Positions 47,983 to 55,511 of a DNA stretch of 64,000 nt are shown here, one piece after another. Position 1 is the first letter of the stretch; the number at the start of each line of letters is the position of its first letter. The stretch covers positions 53,411 through 117,410 of the forward strand of contig JACKBA010000022.1 of the NCBI GenBank assembly GCA_020634815.1, in the 5' to 3' direction. Under the pieces are notes generated by a model. The model worked only from the letters and a program-made list of their open reading frames with translations, was not told the DNA's origin and made no database searches. Made by a program: the position numbers and the translations under genes. The stretch comes from Caldilineaceae bacterium (GTDB lineage: Bacteria > Chloroflexota > Anaerolineae > Caldilineales > Caldilineaceae).

Positions 47983-49569
47983 TTACCGGCGCACGTAGTA
48001 CCACGGAATCGTGAACCCGTAGGCCGGGTTGGGCGTGTAGCCGGTGAGGTCGCTGGCGATGATCGACAGATCGGGCTTGTCCATGATGAAGATGGCCGCC
48101 ACATCGTCGCGCAACATGCGCTGCGCCTCGATGAACATGGCTTCGGCGGCTTCCCGATCGGTCACGGCCAGCACGTTCGCCTCGTCGATCAGCGCGTTGT
48201 AGGCAGGGTTGTCGTAGCGCGAGAAGTTCCAGTCCGGCAGCACCGCCATGTTGAACGGCACCAGGTAGGTGTACGGGCCGACGATGTCTGGTCCCCAGAA
48301 GATCGTGTTCGCCTCCGGCGCATCGGGTGAGTCGTTGACCATTGCGGTCTCCCAGCGCGTCATGAAGTCTGCCTGTTCCAGGTTGAGCGTGACGCCGATC
48401 TTGGCCAGCTCCGCCTGCCACAGCTCGGCCATCGGGCGCTCCTCGGGGTCGAAACCCATGCTGAACTCGAAGCCATCGGCCAGTCCGGCTTCGGCCAGCA
48501 GCGCCGCAGCCTTCTCCAAGTCATAGGTGTACGGCAGCGGTTCCGGATCATGTCCGGCGACGGTCACCGGCACTGCGCCGTGGGCGCGCGTCCCCTTGCC
48601 CATGTTGGTATTGGTCAGGACGGCATCGTAGGGGAAGCTGTAGGCCAGCGCCTGCCGCTCCAGGACATTGTCAAACGGCGCGCGGCGCTGATCGAGAAAG
48701 ATATACCAATTGCCGTAACCAGGCGCGGCCAGTAGATTCAGCGCAGCTTCGCCAGCCAGGCTGGCCATCTGTTCGGGCGTCAGCGCGCGGCTGGTGGCAA
48801 AATCCAGCTCGCCGGCGCGCAGCATCTGTTCCGCCGTCGTCATGTCGCCCACCAACTCGTAGACGATGCGGTCGAACTCCTCGCCGCTCCAGCCACCCCA
48901 GTAGTCGGGGAAGCGCTCCAACACCATGCGCTGGCCTGGCTCGAACTGCGCAATGCGATACGGTCCGCTGCCGGCGTCGCCGCCCTCATTGAACCAGGCG
49001 CTCTCCTTGTCCACAGCCGCCGGGCTCATGATCCACGCGTTGAAGACGCTGGCCAACGTCGCATCCATCGGCGCCGGCGCCGACAGATTGAAGACAACCG
49101 TGAGCGGATCGGGCGTCTCAATCGACTCGACCGCACTGTAAATATAGGCGGAGCATGTGTTCAGCTCACGGTTGCGATCGACCGTGGCCTTGACGGCATC
49201 CGCCGTGAATTCGGCGCCGTCGTGAAACTTCACGCCCTCGCGCAGGTGGAATGTCCAGGTCATCCCATCGTCGCTGACTTCCCAGTCGGTCGCCAGCCCC
49301 GGCAGGATGAACGGCTCGGCGCCCGGCACGTTGTAGCGCGTCAACGTCTCGTAGACGTTGCCAAAGACCCATGCCTGCGTTACACAGGCCGTGGCCGGGT
49401 TCAGGTCGGCGAAGGTCGTCGCTTCGGCTGCCTGGCGCGCGATGCGTTCGGACGGCGCAGCGCCGGTCGCAGGCATCCCTGCCGGGCTGACCGGTGCGCA
49501 GCCTGCCACAAGCAGGGCAAGGCCGCTCAGCAAAAAGAACAAAAGCACGGAACTTTTGGTGCGAGACAT
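47983..49569 (-). CDS. Peptide/oligopeptide ABC transporter substrate-binding lipoprotein
   Basis: The 528-residue protein has a lipoprotein signal (LLVAGC near residue 24) and the family 5 solute-binding fold: LATDWEVSDDGMTWTFHLREG, VKFHDGAEFTADAV, GSGPYRIAQFEPGQRMVL and ALAYSFPYDAVL. It is a close paralogue of the protein at 39534. GGAGG precedes ATG 49569. It lies next to a large BTAD/ATPase regulator and a propeller gene, as the first paralogue does. No permease adjoins it; the nearest are at 53647-55511. Confidence 0.93.
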   Translation of the reverse strand: MSRTKSSVLLFFLLSGLALLVAGCAPVSPAGMPATGAAPSERIARQAAEATTFADLNPATACVTQAWVFGNVYETLTRYNVPGAEPFILPGLATDWEVSDDGMTWTFHLREGVKFHDGAEFTADAVKATVDRNRELNTCSAYIYSAVESIETPDPLTVVFNLSAPAPMDATLASVFNAWIMSPAAVDKESAWFNEGGDAGSGPYRIAQFEPGQRMVLERFPDYWGGWSGEEFDRIVYELVGDMTTAEQMLRAGELDFATSRALTPEQMASLAGEAALNLLAAPGYGNWYIFLDQRRAPFDNVLERQALAYSFPYDAVLTNTNMGKGTRAHGAVPVTVAGHDPEPLPYTYDLEKAAALLAEAGLADGFEFSMGFDPEERPMAELWQAELAKIGVTLNLEQADFMTRWETAMVNDSPDAPEANTIFWGPDIVGPYTYLVPFNMAVLPDWNFSRYDNPAYNALIDEANVLAVTDREAAEAMFIEAQRMLRDDVAAIFIMDKPDLSIIASDLTGYTPNPAYGFTIPWYYVRR

Positions 49570-49708
49570 CGGTGATCCTCCTTGTCGAATCAATCCACTT
49601 GTTCTACTCCGCCTACAGGTGTGCGGCGGGTGGCAATGCCGCCGCCACACTTTGCCACGCACGGCGTTATGCGAGCGTTCTAGAGATCACAACCAGACGT
49701 TCTGGGAA

Positions 49709-52700
49709 TCAGCCGTGCGGTAACCTTGGCTGGAGGGCGCCCGGACCGCTTTTGGGGAGCGAAAGATCCGGCAGCGTAGCGTCGCCGCCGAACTCGGATT
49801 CTGCCTCGGCAATGAGCCGGCGCGCGTCGGCGCTCCGGCCTTGTGCCTGCCAATGGTTGGCCAGGTCGATGGCGCTGCGCATAGCAAGGAGCCTGGCGCC
49901 CTGGGCGCGTGCGATCGCCAGTGCCTGTTGCAGATCGGCTTCGGCGTCGCCCGCACCGAGCGCCAACAGGCTCGCACCGCGCAGCCGATGCAACTCGGCG
50001 CGCCAGAAGGTTTCACCGCTGCTGGCCACGCGTGCCAGCGCCGTGTCAAGGAGGGCCAACGCTTCGTCGTGAAGTCCAACGGTAGCGTACGCTTCGGCCG
50101 TCAAGCCGAGGTAATAGGTCAACTGGTAATTTTCGCCTTGCTGATAGCGCTCCAGGCACGCGCGCAGACGCAGGCAGGCATCGACCGCACGCGTCTGCTG
50201 AACCAGCGCCCATTCGAGATAGAGTTCGACGTCGGCGCTGAAGAGGTCGTAGCGCCTGGCCAGCGCAACCGACTGCCGGGCCGCCTGTTCCAATGCCGCC
50301 ACATCCCGCGCGATCTGATACGCCTGGCAGGCAAAGACCAACATCATTTGCTGCGTAAAGAGGTCAGGTAGCGTGCGCGTGTACGCCAGCGCCGATTCGA
50401 TTCGCCAGCGCGCCCGGTCGGCGCGACCCAACAAGAACTCGGCGGATGCGCAGAATAAGGGCGCTTCCAGGCCAAGCTCGAAGCCAAAGACGGTGAGGGG
50501 CGGCGTCTCTGGCGGGACAACGACCGCCATCGCCTGCTCCAGGAATCCGACAGCCTTCTCCAAGCTACCTATCTCCAGCGCCGCCAGCCCCATATTGCAG
50601 TAGGCATCGCGCAGACAGCGGGGATTATCGATTGACTGTGCCAGGGCGAGATTATCCGCTGCCTGCCTGCGGGCACGCGGCACCCACAGCCGGTTCAGGT
50701 AGCAGCCCCACAGGCCGCGCTGGGCCTCATACTGCTGCACCTTGTCGCCAAGGCGTGCGGCCAACTGTTGCATCGTCGTGAAGAGATCCAGCACTTCAGG
50801 GTCAAGGATTCCGGCTGTTGCGGTAATGGCGCCGGCGAGCGCAATTGAGAACGAGAGGCGTAGCTTCTGCCACTCGACGCTATCGGGCAGTGGCGCAAGC
50901 AGCGCCAGGCCGCGCCTGGCCAGGGCGATGACATCCCGCTGCGCAAAGCGTCGGCGCGCCGCCTCCACCGCCTGCCAGTACCAGGCAATGGCAAGGTCGG
51001 GTGCTCCGGCTTGTTCATAGTGCGCCGCCAGTTGACCGCTCATGTCGCCCGGCGCAGCAGCATTCACCTTTTCCAATGCCTCGGCGACGCGCCGGTGCAG
51101 GAACCGGCGGCGCGGCGGACTCAATTCGCCATAGGCGACATCACGGATACGGTCGTGGCTGAAGTCATAGGCGTCGGTTCCCTGCTCGCGGATGATCCGT
51201 CGCTGCCAGAGTTCGTCCAGCGCGGGCAGCAGCGTGGCCGGCAGTTGGGTGGCTGACGCGGCCAACAGGTCGACGGCGAAATTGCGCCCGATAATCGCGG
51301 CGATGCCCGCCAAATCGCGCGCCGGCGGCGAGAGGCGCGCCAGCCGTGTCTGGATCACGGCCTGAATCTTGCGCGGCATTGCGATGGAATCGTCGCCGGC
51401 GCGCGCCGCACTGTCCTGTTCGCGCACAGTTTCGACGATGAAGAGGGGACTGCCCTCGGTGGATTTGTAGAGGCGTTCGCGTTGCGTCGAGTCCAGATGC
51501 TTACCCGCTACCTGCTCCGCCAGCGCCGCCGTCTCCTCCGGCGTGAGCGCGTCGAGCTCGATCGTCGTCAGTTGGCCGCGGCTCTGCAACAAGTAGCGCA
51601 GCGCTGTGTACGGATGTCCTTGTGCGACCTCCTCCGGACGCAGTGTGCCCACCACCAGCAGCGACCGGTCTTCGGCCACTTGGAGCAGATGCCCCAACCA
51701 CTCCAGAGATTCGGCGTCACACCATTGCAGGTCGTCCAGCACCAACAACAGCGGGTCTTTCGGCAGCAGTATGGCGGCCGTCAACGCGTCCAGCAACAGG
51801 AGACGCTGCGCAGCGCCGGACATTGGCGTCGGTTGTGGCAGTTCGGGCCACTGGGAGCTGAGCTCGGGCAACAGGCGCATCAACTCGGCGCGGTGATCCT
51901 GCGCCATCTCGCCCAGAACTGGCCGATACAGGACGCTGCGCAGCCATTCGATGACTGGCGCATAGGCCAGGCTGCCCACCGCCGCATAGGCGCGTGTGCG
52001 CACGGCGGTCACGCCGCGATGCACGACCCAGCGCACCAGTTCCTCCGCCAGCCGCGTCTTGCCGATCCCCGCCTCACCGGCAATGACAGAGAGATGGGCA
52101 CGGCCGCGCACGGATTGCTGCCAGCAGGCCTGCAATGCCGCCCACTCTGTCTGCCGTCCCACAAGCGCTGTCGAATCCGCCGGCACAGGACGGGGAGTCG
52201 ACAGTGCCGGCGCACCGCCACTATCGAGCAGACGAAGATAAAGGTTGTGCGTTGCTTCCGCAGGTGCGACGTCAAGCTCTTGCGCCAGGGCTGTGACACA
52301 TGTGTGATAGACGCGCAACGCTGCGGCGGCGTCACCGGCCAGGGCATGCAAGTGCATCAGCCGGCGATAAGTCGTTTCGCGGACGGGATCGTAGCGGAGC
52401 AGTCGCTGCGCGTGGGCGATAGCCGGCTTGTACTCGCCGCGTTCTGATTGAAGATCGATTAATTCCTCAAGCGCCGCAACGTAACGCTGGCCAAGCCTTT
52501 CGCGTGCGGCCAGAATCCAATCTTCGTAGCGGTCGGGCAGCAGATCGCCCGTATATTGCGCGACGGCGGCTTCCAGCGCGGCCACCCGTACATGGCCTGC
52601 GCTGGCGTTGGCGTGTTGCAGCGCCTGTTCAAAGTCGGCGACGTCAAGCGTGAAGGCGAGATCACCCCGCCACCCAATCGTCTGCTCGTCGCCGGTCAGA

Positions 52701-52942
52701 AAATCCTGGATCGCAGGCAGACGCCTGCGCAGCGTGAAGAGAAGCTGGCGCAGGTTCGTGCGCTGTTGTGCGGCGGTCGAGTCCGGCCACAGCACCTGCG
52801 CTACCTCTGTGCGCGCATTGGGTGCGTCACGGTGCAGCAGCAGATAGGCGAGCAACTCTTGCTGGCGCGGGCTATCGATCGCGTCGACCAAGGCATCGTT
52901 GATATAGAGGCGAAAGCTGCCAAGCAGGCGTATGTGAAGCAT
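49709..52942 (-). CDS. BTAD and AAA/STAND ATPase transcriptional regulator with TPR repeats
   Basis: The protein of about 1077 residues begins with an OmpR-type winged helix (MLHIRLLGSFRLYIND, with LLAYLLLHRDAPNARTEVAQ). The BTAD domain follows to about 240. An AAA/STAND ATPase has Walker A GEAGIGKT near 290 and Walker B LLLVLDDLQWCD near 405. TPR repeats continue to the end. ATG 52942 fits the family start; an in-frame GTG at 52954 is possible and neither has a good ribosome binding site. The gene diverges from the AbrB-Doc module with a shared 72-bp intergenic region, so the two promoters may influence each other. It lies upstream of the substrate-binding protein at 47983. Confidence 0.88.
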   Translation of the reverse strand: MLHIRLLGSFRLYINDALVDAIDSPRQQELLAYLLLHRDAPNARTEVAQVLWPDSTAAQQRTNLRQLLFTLRRRLPAIQDFLTGDEQTIGWRGDLAFTLDVADFEQALQHANASAGHVRVAALEAAVAQYTGDLLPDRYEDWILAARERLGQRYVAALEELIDLQSERGEYKPAIAHAQRLLRYDPVRETTYRRLMHLHALAGDAAAALRVYHTCVTALAQELDVAPAEATHNLYLRLLDSGGAPALSTPRPVPADSTALVGRQTEWAALQACWQQSVRGRAHLSVIAGEAGIGKTRLAEELVRWVVHRGVTAVRTRAYAAVGSLAYAPVIEWLRSVLYRPVLGEMAQDHRAELMRLLPELSSQWPELPQPTPMSGAAQRLLLLDALTAAILLPKDPLLLVLDDLQWCDAESLEWLGHLLQVAEDRSLLVVGTLRPEEVAQGHPYTALRYLLQSRGQLTTIELDALTPEETAALAEQVAGKHLDSTQRERLYKSTEGSPLFIVETVREQDSAARAGDDSIAMPRKIQAVIQTRLARLSPPARDLAGIAAIIGRNFAVDLLAASATQLPATLLPALDELWQRRIIREQGTDAYDFSHDRIRDVAYGELSPPRRRFLHRRVAEALEKVNAAAPGDMSGQLAAHYEQAGAPDLAIAWYWQAVEAARRRFAQRDVIALARRGLALLAPLPDSVEWQKLRLSFSIALAGAITATAGILDPEVLDLFTTMQQLAARLGDKVQQYEAQRGLWGCYLNRLWVPRARRQAADNLALAQSIDNPRCLRDAYCNMGLAALEIGSLEKAVGFLEQAMAVVVPPETPPLTVFGFELGLEAPLFCASAEFLLGRADRARWRIESALAYTRTLPDLFTQQMMLVFACQAYQIARDVAALEQAARQSVALARRYDLFSADVELYLEWALVQQTRAVDACLRLRACLERYQQGENYQLTYYLGLTAEAYATVGLHDEALALLDTALARVASSGETFWRAELHRLRGASLLALGAGDAEADLQQALAIARAQGARLLAMRSAIDLANHWQAQGRSADARRLIAEAESEFGGDATLPDLSLPKSGPGALQPRLPHG

Positions 52943-52947
52943 ACTGA

Positions 52948-52976
52948 TTGACACCGAATATGAAGAAATATATACT
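52948..52976 (+). promoter_or_regulatory. Near-consensus sigma70 promoter TTGACA-N17-TATACT
   Basis: TTGACA at 52948-52953 and TATACT at 52971-52976 have the ideal 17-base spacing. It faces the AbrB-Doc genes. Transcription would begin near 52983 and give a leader of about 30 bases, with AAGGAG at 53002-53007. The element overlaps the 5' end of the divergent BTAD regulator gene, so transcription of the two is likely coupled. Confidence 0.85.
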
Positions 52977-53014
52977 TTTGTTACAATTTGCTATGGGCGG
53001 TAAGGAGACAGCTT

Positions 53015-53242
53015 TTGATCAAAGAAACTACCCTGCGCAAATATGGCGGCTCACTTGGTGCAACGCTGCCCAAGACGATGACCGATCGGTTCAACCTCAC
53101 TGCCGGCGATAGTGTCTTTGTGATCGAAACTGAGCAGGGAATCCTGCTGACCCCGTACGATCCCGATTTCCTGAGCGTCATGGAGGCCGAAGCGCGCATC
53201 AGCAAGCAGTATCAGAACGCATTGCGTGAACTGGCGCAGTGA
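53015..53242 (+). CDS. AbrB/MazE-type antitoxin, TTG start
   Basis: The 75-residue protein has the swapped-hairpin DNA-binding fold seen in MazE and AbrB: TTLRKYGGSLGATLPKTMTDRFNLTAGDSVFVI, then TEQGILLTPYD and a C-terminal helical tail that would bind a toxin. The TTG at 53015 is set by AAGGAG ending 7 bases before it. A longer reading with no ribosome binding site begins at 52988. The Doc toxin gene overlaps its stop as GTGA. The pairing with Doc rather than MazF is noted in the findings. Confidence 0.88.
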   Translation: MIKETTLRKYGGSLGATLPKTMTDRFNLTAGDSVFVIETEQGILLTPYDPDFLSVMEAEARISKQYQNALRELAQ

Positions 53243-53643
53243 GCGAGCAAAAATGGCTACAACGCCGCTGGGTTGATGCGATCCACTATCAGCAGTTGCA
53301 GCGGTTCGGCGGGCTGTTTGGCGTCCGCGACGCCGGTGCCATCGATGCTGCCCTGGCGCGCCCCCGTAATCGCTGGGAAGACACTGACGACGTAGATTTG
53401 CCTGGTTTGGCGGCAGCCTATGGGTTTGCATTGACGCGTACACATGGCTACGTCGATGGGAACAAGCGCATTGGCTTCATGGCCATGGCGATCTTTCTCG
53501 ACCTCAATAACTGGCGGCTGAATGCGCCGGAAGCCGAAGTCGTACAGGTCATGGTCGCGGTGGCGGCCGGCGAAATGACCGAAGCGGACCTGGCCGAATG
53601 GGTGCGTCGTTATAGCGAACCAGGCGCAGCGTCAGCTTCCTAG
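53239..53643 (+). CDS. doc: Doc-type (Fic fold) toxin
   Basis: The 134-residue protein has the Fic/Doc core H69-G-Y-V-D-G-N-K-R77 (HGYVDGNKR). In Doc toxins this motif phosphorylates elongation factor Tu using a nucleotide. Short length and the LFGVRDAGAIDAALARPRNRW opening match death-on-curing proteins. It starts at GTG 53239, overlapping the antitoxin stop by four bases. Its own stop lies three bases from the convergent dppC-like gene. Confidence 0.92.
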   Translation: MSEQKWLQRRWVDAIHYQQLQRFGGLFGVRDAGAIDAALARPRNRWEDTDDVDLPGLAAAYGFALTRTHGYVDGNKRIGFMAMAIFLDLNNWRLNAPEAEVVQVMVAVAAGEMTEADLAEWVRRYSEPGAASAS

Positions 53644-53646
53644 ACA

Positions 53647-54480
53647 TCACCCGCCGTGCGTGGCCGCGCGCAGCGCATCCCCCACCACGGCAAAGGCCAA
53701 CGCCGTCACCAGGATCGCCAGCCCCGGAAATCCTGCGACCCACCAGCTCCCGCTCAACACGAACTGGCGCCCGCTGGCGATCATCAGTCCCCAGTCGGCG
53801 GTGGGCGGCTGGGGCCCCAGCCCGATGAAGCTCAGCCCCGACGCCACCAGGATCACGGCGCCGATGTCGACGGTGGCCTGGACGAGCAGCGGCCCCAGCG
53901 CGTTCGGCAGCAGGTGGCGCCACGCAATCCGCAGCGGCGAAACCCCGGTTGCCTGCGCGGCTTCGATGAAGGGGAGCCGGCGCACGCTCACCACCTGGCC
54001 GCGCACGAGCACGGCATAGAAGGGCCACCAGGCGATGGCCAGCGCCAGCACCGCACTGCTGAAGCCGCCGCCTAGCACGGCCACCAGCAGGATCGCCAGC
54101 AGCAGCGGCGGAAAGGCGAGAAAGATGTCCGTCACGCGCATCGCGGTTTCGTCCAGCCAGCCACCCGCGGCGCCGGCAGCCAGCCCGACCAGCACGCCCA
54201 TCGCTACGCTGCTGCCTACGACGAGCGCCGCCAGCAGCAGCGATGTGCGCGCGCCGTACAACACGCGCGCCAGCAGATCGCGCCCCATCTCGTCGGCGCC
54301 AAACGGGTGCTCCAGCGACGGCGGTAGCAGCTTATGCGCCATGTTGGGCAGCCCGGCGCCTTCCGCCGCGTAGGGCGTGAGCAGCGGCGCAAAGAGCGCA
54401 GCCATCACCACCGCACCCAGCAGCACCAGCGCCCCCATCACGCCGGGCCTCCTCACCACCTGCCACACTCCGCGACCCAT
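53647..54480 (-). CDS. Oligopeptide ABC transporter permease, DppC/OppC type
   Basis: The 277-residue membrane protein has about six membrane segments. The conserved EAA loop is EAAQATGVSPLRIAWRHLLPN, which docks the ATPase. The opening HPFGADEMGRDLLARVLYGARTSL is diagnostic of DppC/OppC. The ATG at 54480 is immediately preceded by the GTGATGG heptamer tract, which contains no clear ribosome binding site. It lies 20 bases downstream of the DppB-type gene. ATPase genes (DppD/DppF type) are not seen in this window. Confidence 0.93.
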   Translation of the reverse strand: MGRGVWQVVRRPGVMGALVLLGAVVMAALFAPLLTPYAAEGAGLPNMAHKLLPPSLEHPFGADEMGRDLLARVLYGARTSLLLAALVVGSSVAMGVLVGLAAGAAGGWLDETAMRVTDIFLAFPPLLLAILLVAVLGGGFSSAVLALAIAWWPFYAVLVRGQVVSVRRLPFIEAAQATGVSPLRIAWRHLLPNALGPLLVQATVDIGAVILVASGLSFIGLGPQPPTADWGLMIASGRQFVLSGSWWVAGFPGLAILVTALAFAVVGDALRAATHGG

Positions 54481-54508
54481 CACCTGTCACCCATCACCCA
54501 TCACACCC
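54475..54508. repeat. Heptamer tract (CATCACC) overlapping a gene junction
   Basis: CCCATCACCTGTCACCCATCACCCATCACA repeats a seven-base word four times. It spans the end of the DppB-type gene, the gap, and the start codon of the DppC-type gene. Confidence 0.75.
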
Positions 54509-55511
54509 GCGGATCCAACACCGCCCGCACCACATCCACCGCCGTCGTCACTGCGACAAAGATCACCGTGCTCACCAGCGTCACCGCCATGATCGGCGGG
54601 AAATCCTTGCTCACGATGGCGTCGGCCATGTACGCGCCTACGCCGGGCCAGCGAAAGAGCACCTCGACGAAGACGCTGCCGGTGACGGCATAGGCGAAAC
54701 TCAGCCCGGCCACGGTGAGGACAGGCAGGATGGCGTTGCGCAGCGCGTGGCGCAGCAGGATCAGGCGTGCAGGTAAACCCTTGGCGCGCGCAACGACGAT
54801 GTGCGGCTGGCGCAGCGCATCGACCATGCTGTTGCGCGTCATGCGCAGGATGATGGCCAGCGGGTAGATCGCCACCACCAGCGCCGGCAGGATCAGATGC
54901 GCGGCCACATCGCGCCAGGCGACCCAGTTGCCGGTCAGCGCGGTGTCGAGGAGCCAGAAGCCGGTGATTGCCGTGACGGGGTGCGTGATGCTGACGTCGG
55001 CGCTCAGGCGGCCGTTGAGTGGCAGCCAGTGCAGTTGGTTGAAGAAGATCTGCTGCGCCAGCAGCGCCAGGGCAAAGACCGGCGCCGACGCACCCAACAC
55101 CGCGGCGACGCCGGTGGCCTTGTCGAAAGCGCGTGTCGCCTGCGCGCCGGCGACGATGCCCGCCGGTATTCCGATGCACAGCGCCAGGGCGTAGGCGGCG
55201 ATCACCAGTTCAAGCGTGGCCGGCAGGAAGATGCCCAGGTCCTCGCGCACGCTGCGCCGGGTCTTGAACGAATCGCCGAAGTCGCCGTGCAGCAGGTTCG
55301 CCAGGTAGCGCACGTATTGCTCGGGCAACGAGCGATCCAGCCCCAACCTTACCCGCAGCGCCTCAACCTGCTCCGGTCGCGCGCGCGGCCCGGCATAAAG
55401 CCGCGCCGGGTCGGAGGGCGTCAGCCGCACGGCAAAGAAGGTCAGTGTGACGACGCCCACAATGACAAGGACGGCGGAGGCCAGGCGGCGGAGAAGGTAC
55501 TCGGCGCGCAT
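54501..55511 (-). CDS. Oligopeptide ABC transporter permease, DppB/OppB type
   Basis: The 336-residue membrane protein has the DppB opening LLRRLASAVLVIVGVVTLTFFAVRLTPSDPA and the conserved loop VVARAKGLPARLILLRHALRNAILPV. Six membrane segments are visible. The ATG at 55511 shares one base with the stop of the upstream regulator (TGATG), which implies translational coupling. It forms an operon with the regulator upstream and the DppC-type gene downstream. Confidence 0.94.
   Translation of the reverse strand: MRAEYLLRRLASAVLVIVGVVTLTFFAVRLTPSDPARLYAGPRARPEQVEALRVRLGLDRSLPEQYVRYLANLLHGDFGDSFKTRRSVREDLGIFLPATLELVIAAYALALCIGIPAGIVAGAQATRAFDKATGVAAVLGASAPVFALALLAQQIFFNQLHWLPLNGRLSADVSITHPVTAITGFWLLDTALTGNWVAWRDVAAHLILPALVVAIYPLAIILRMTRNSMVDALRQPHIVVARAKGLPARLILLRHALRNAILPVLTVAGLSFAYAVTGSVFVEVLFRWPGVGAYMADAIVSKDFPPIMAVTLVSTVIFVAVTTAVDVVRAVLDPRV

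Noticed and set aside
52988..53014. Longer form of the AbrB-type antitoxin starting at 52988
   Set aside because: No ribosome binding site lies before it; the TTG at 53015 has AAGGAG at the right distance.
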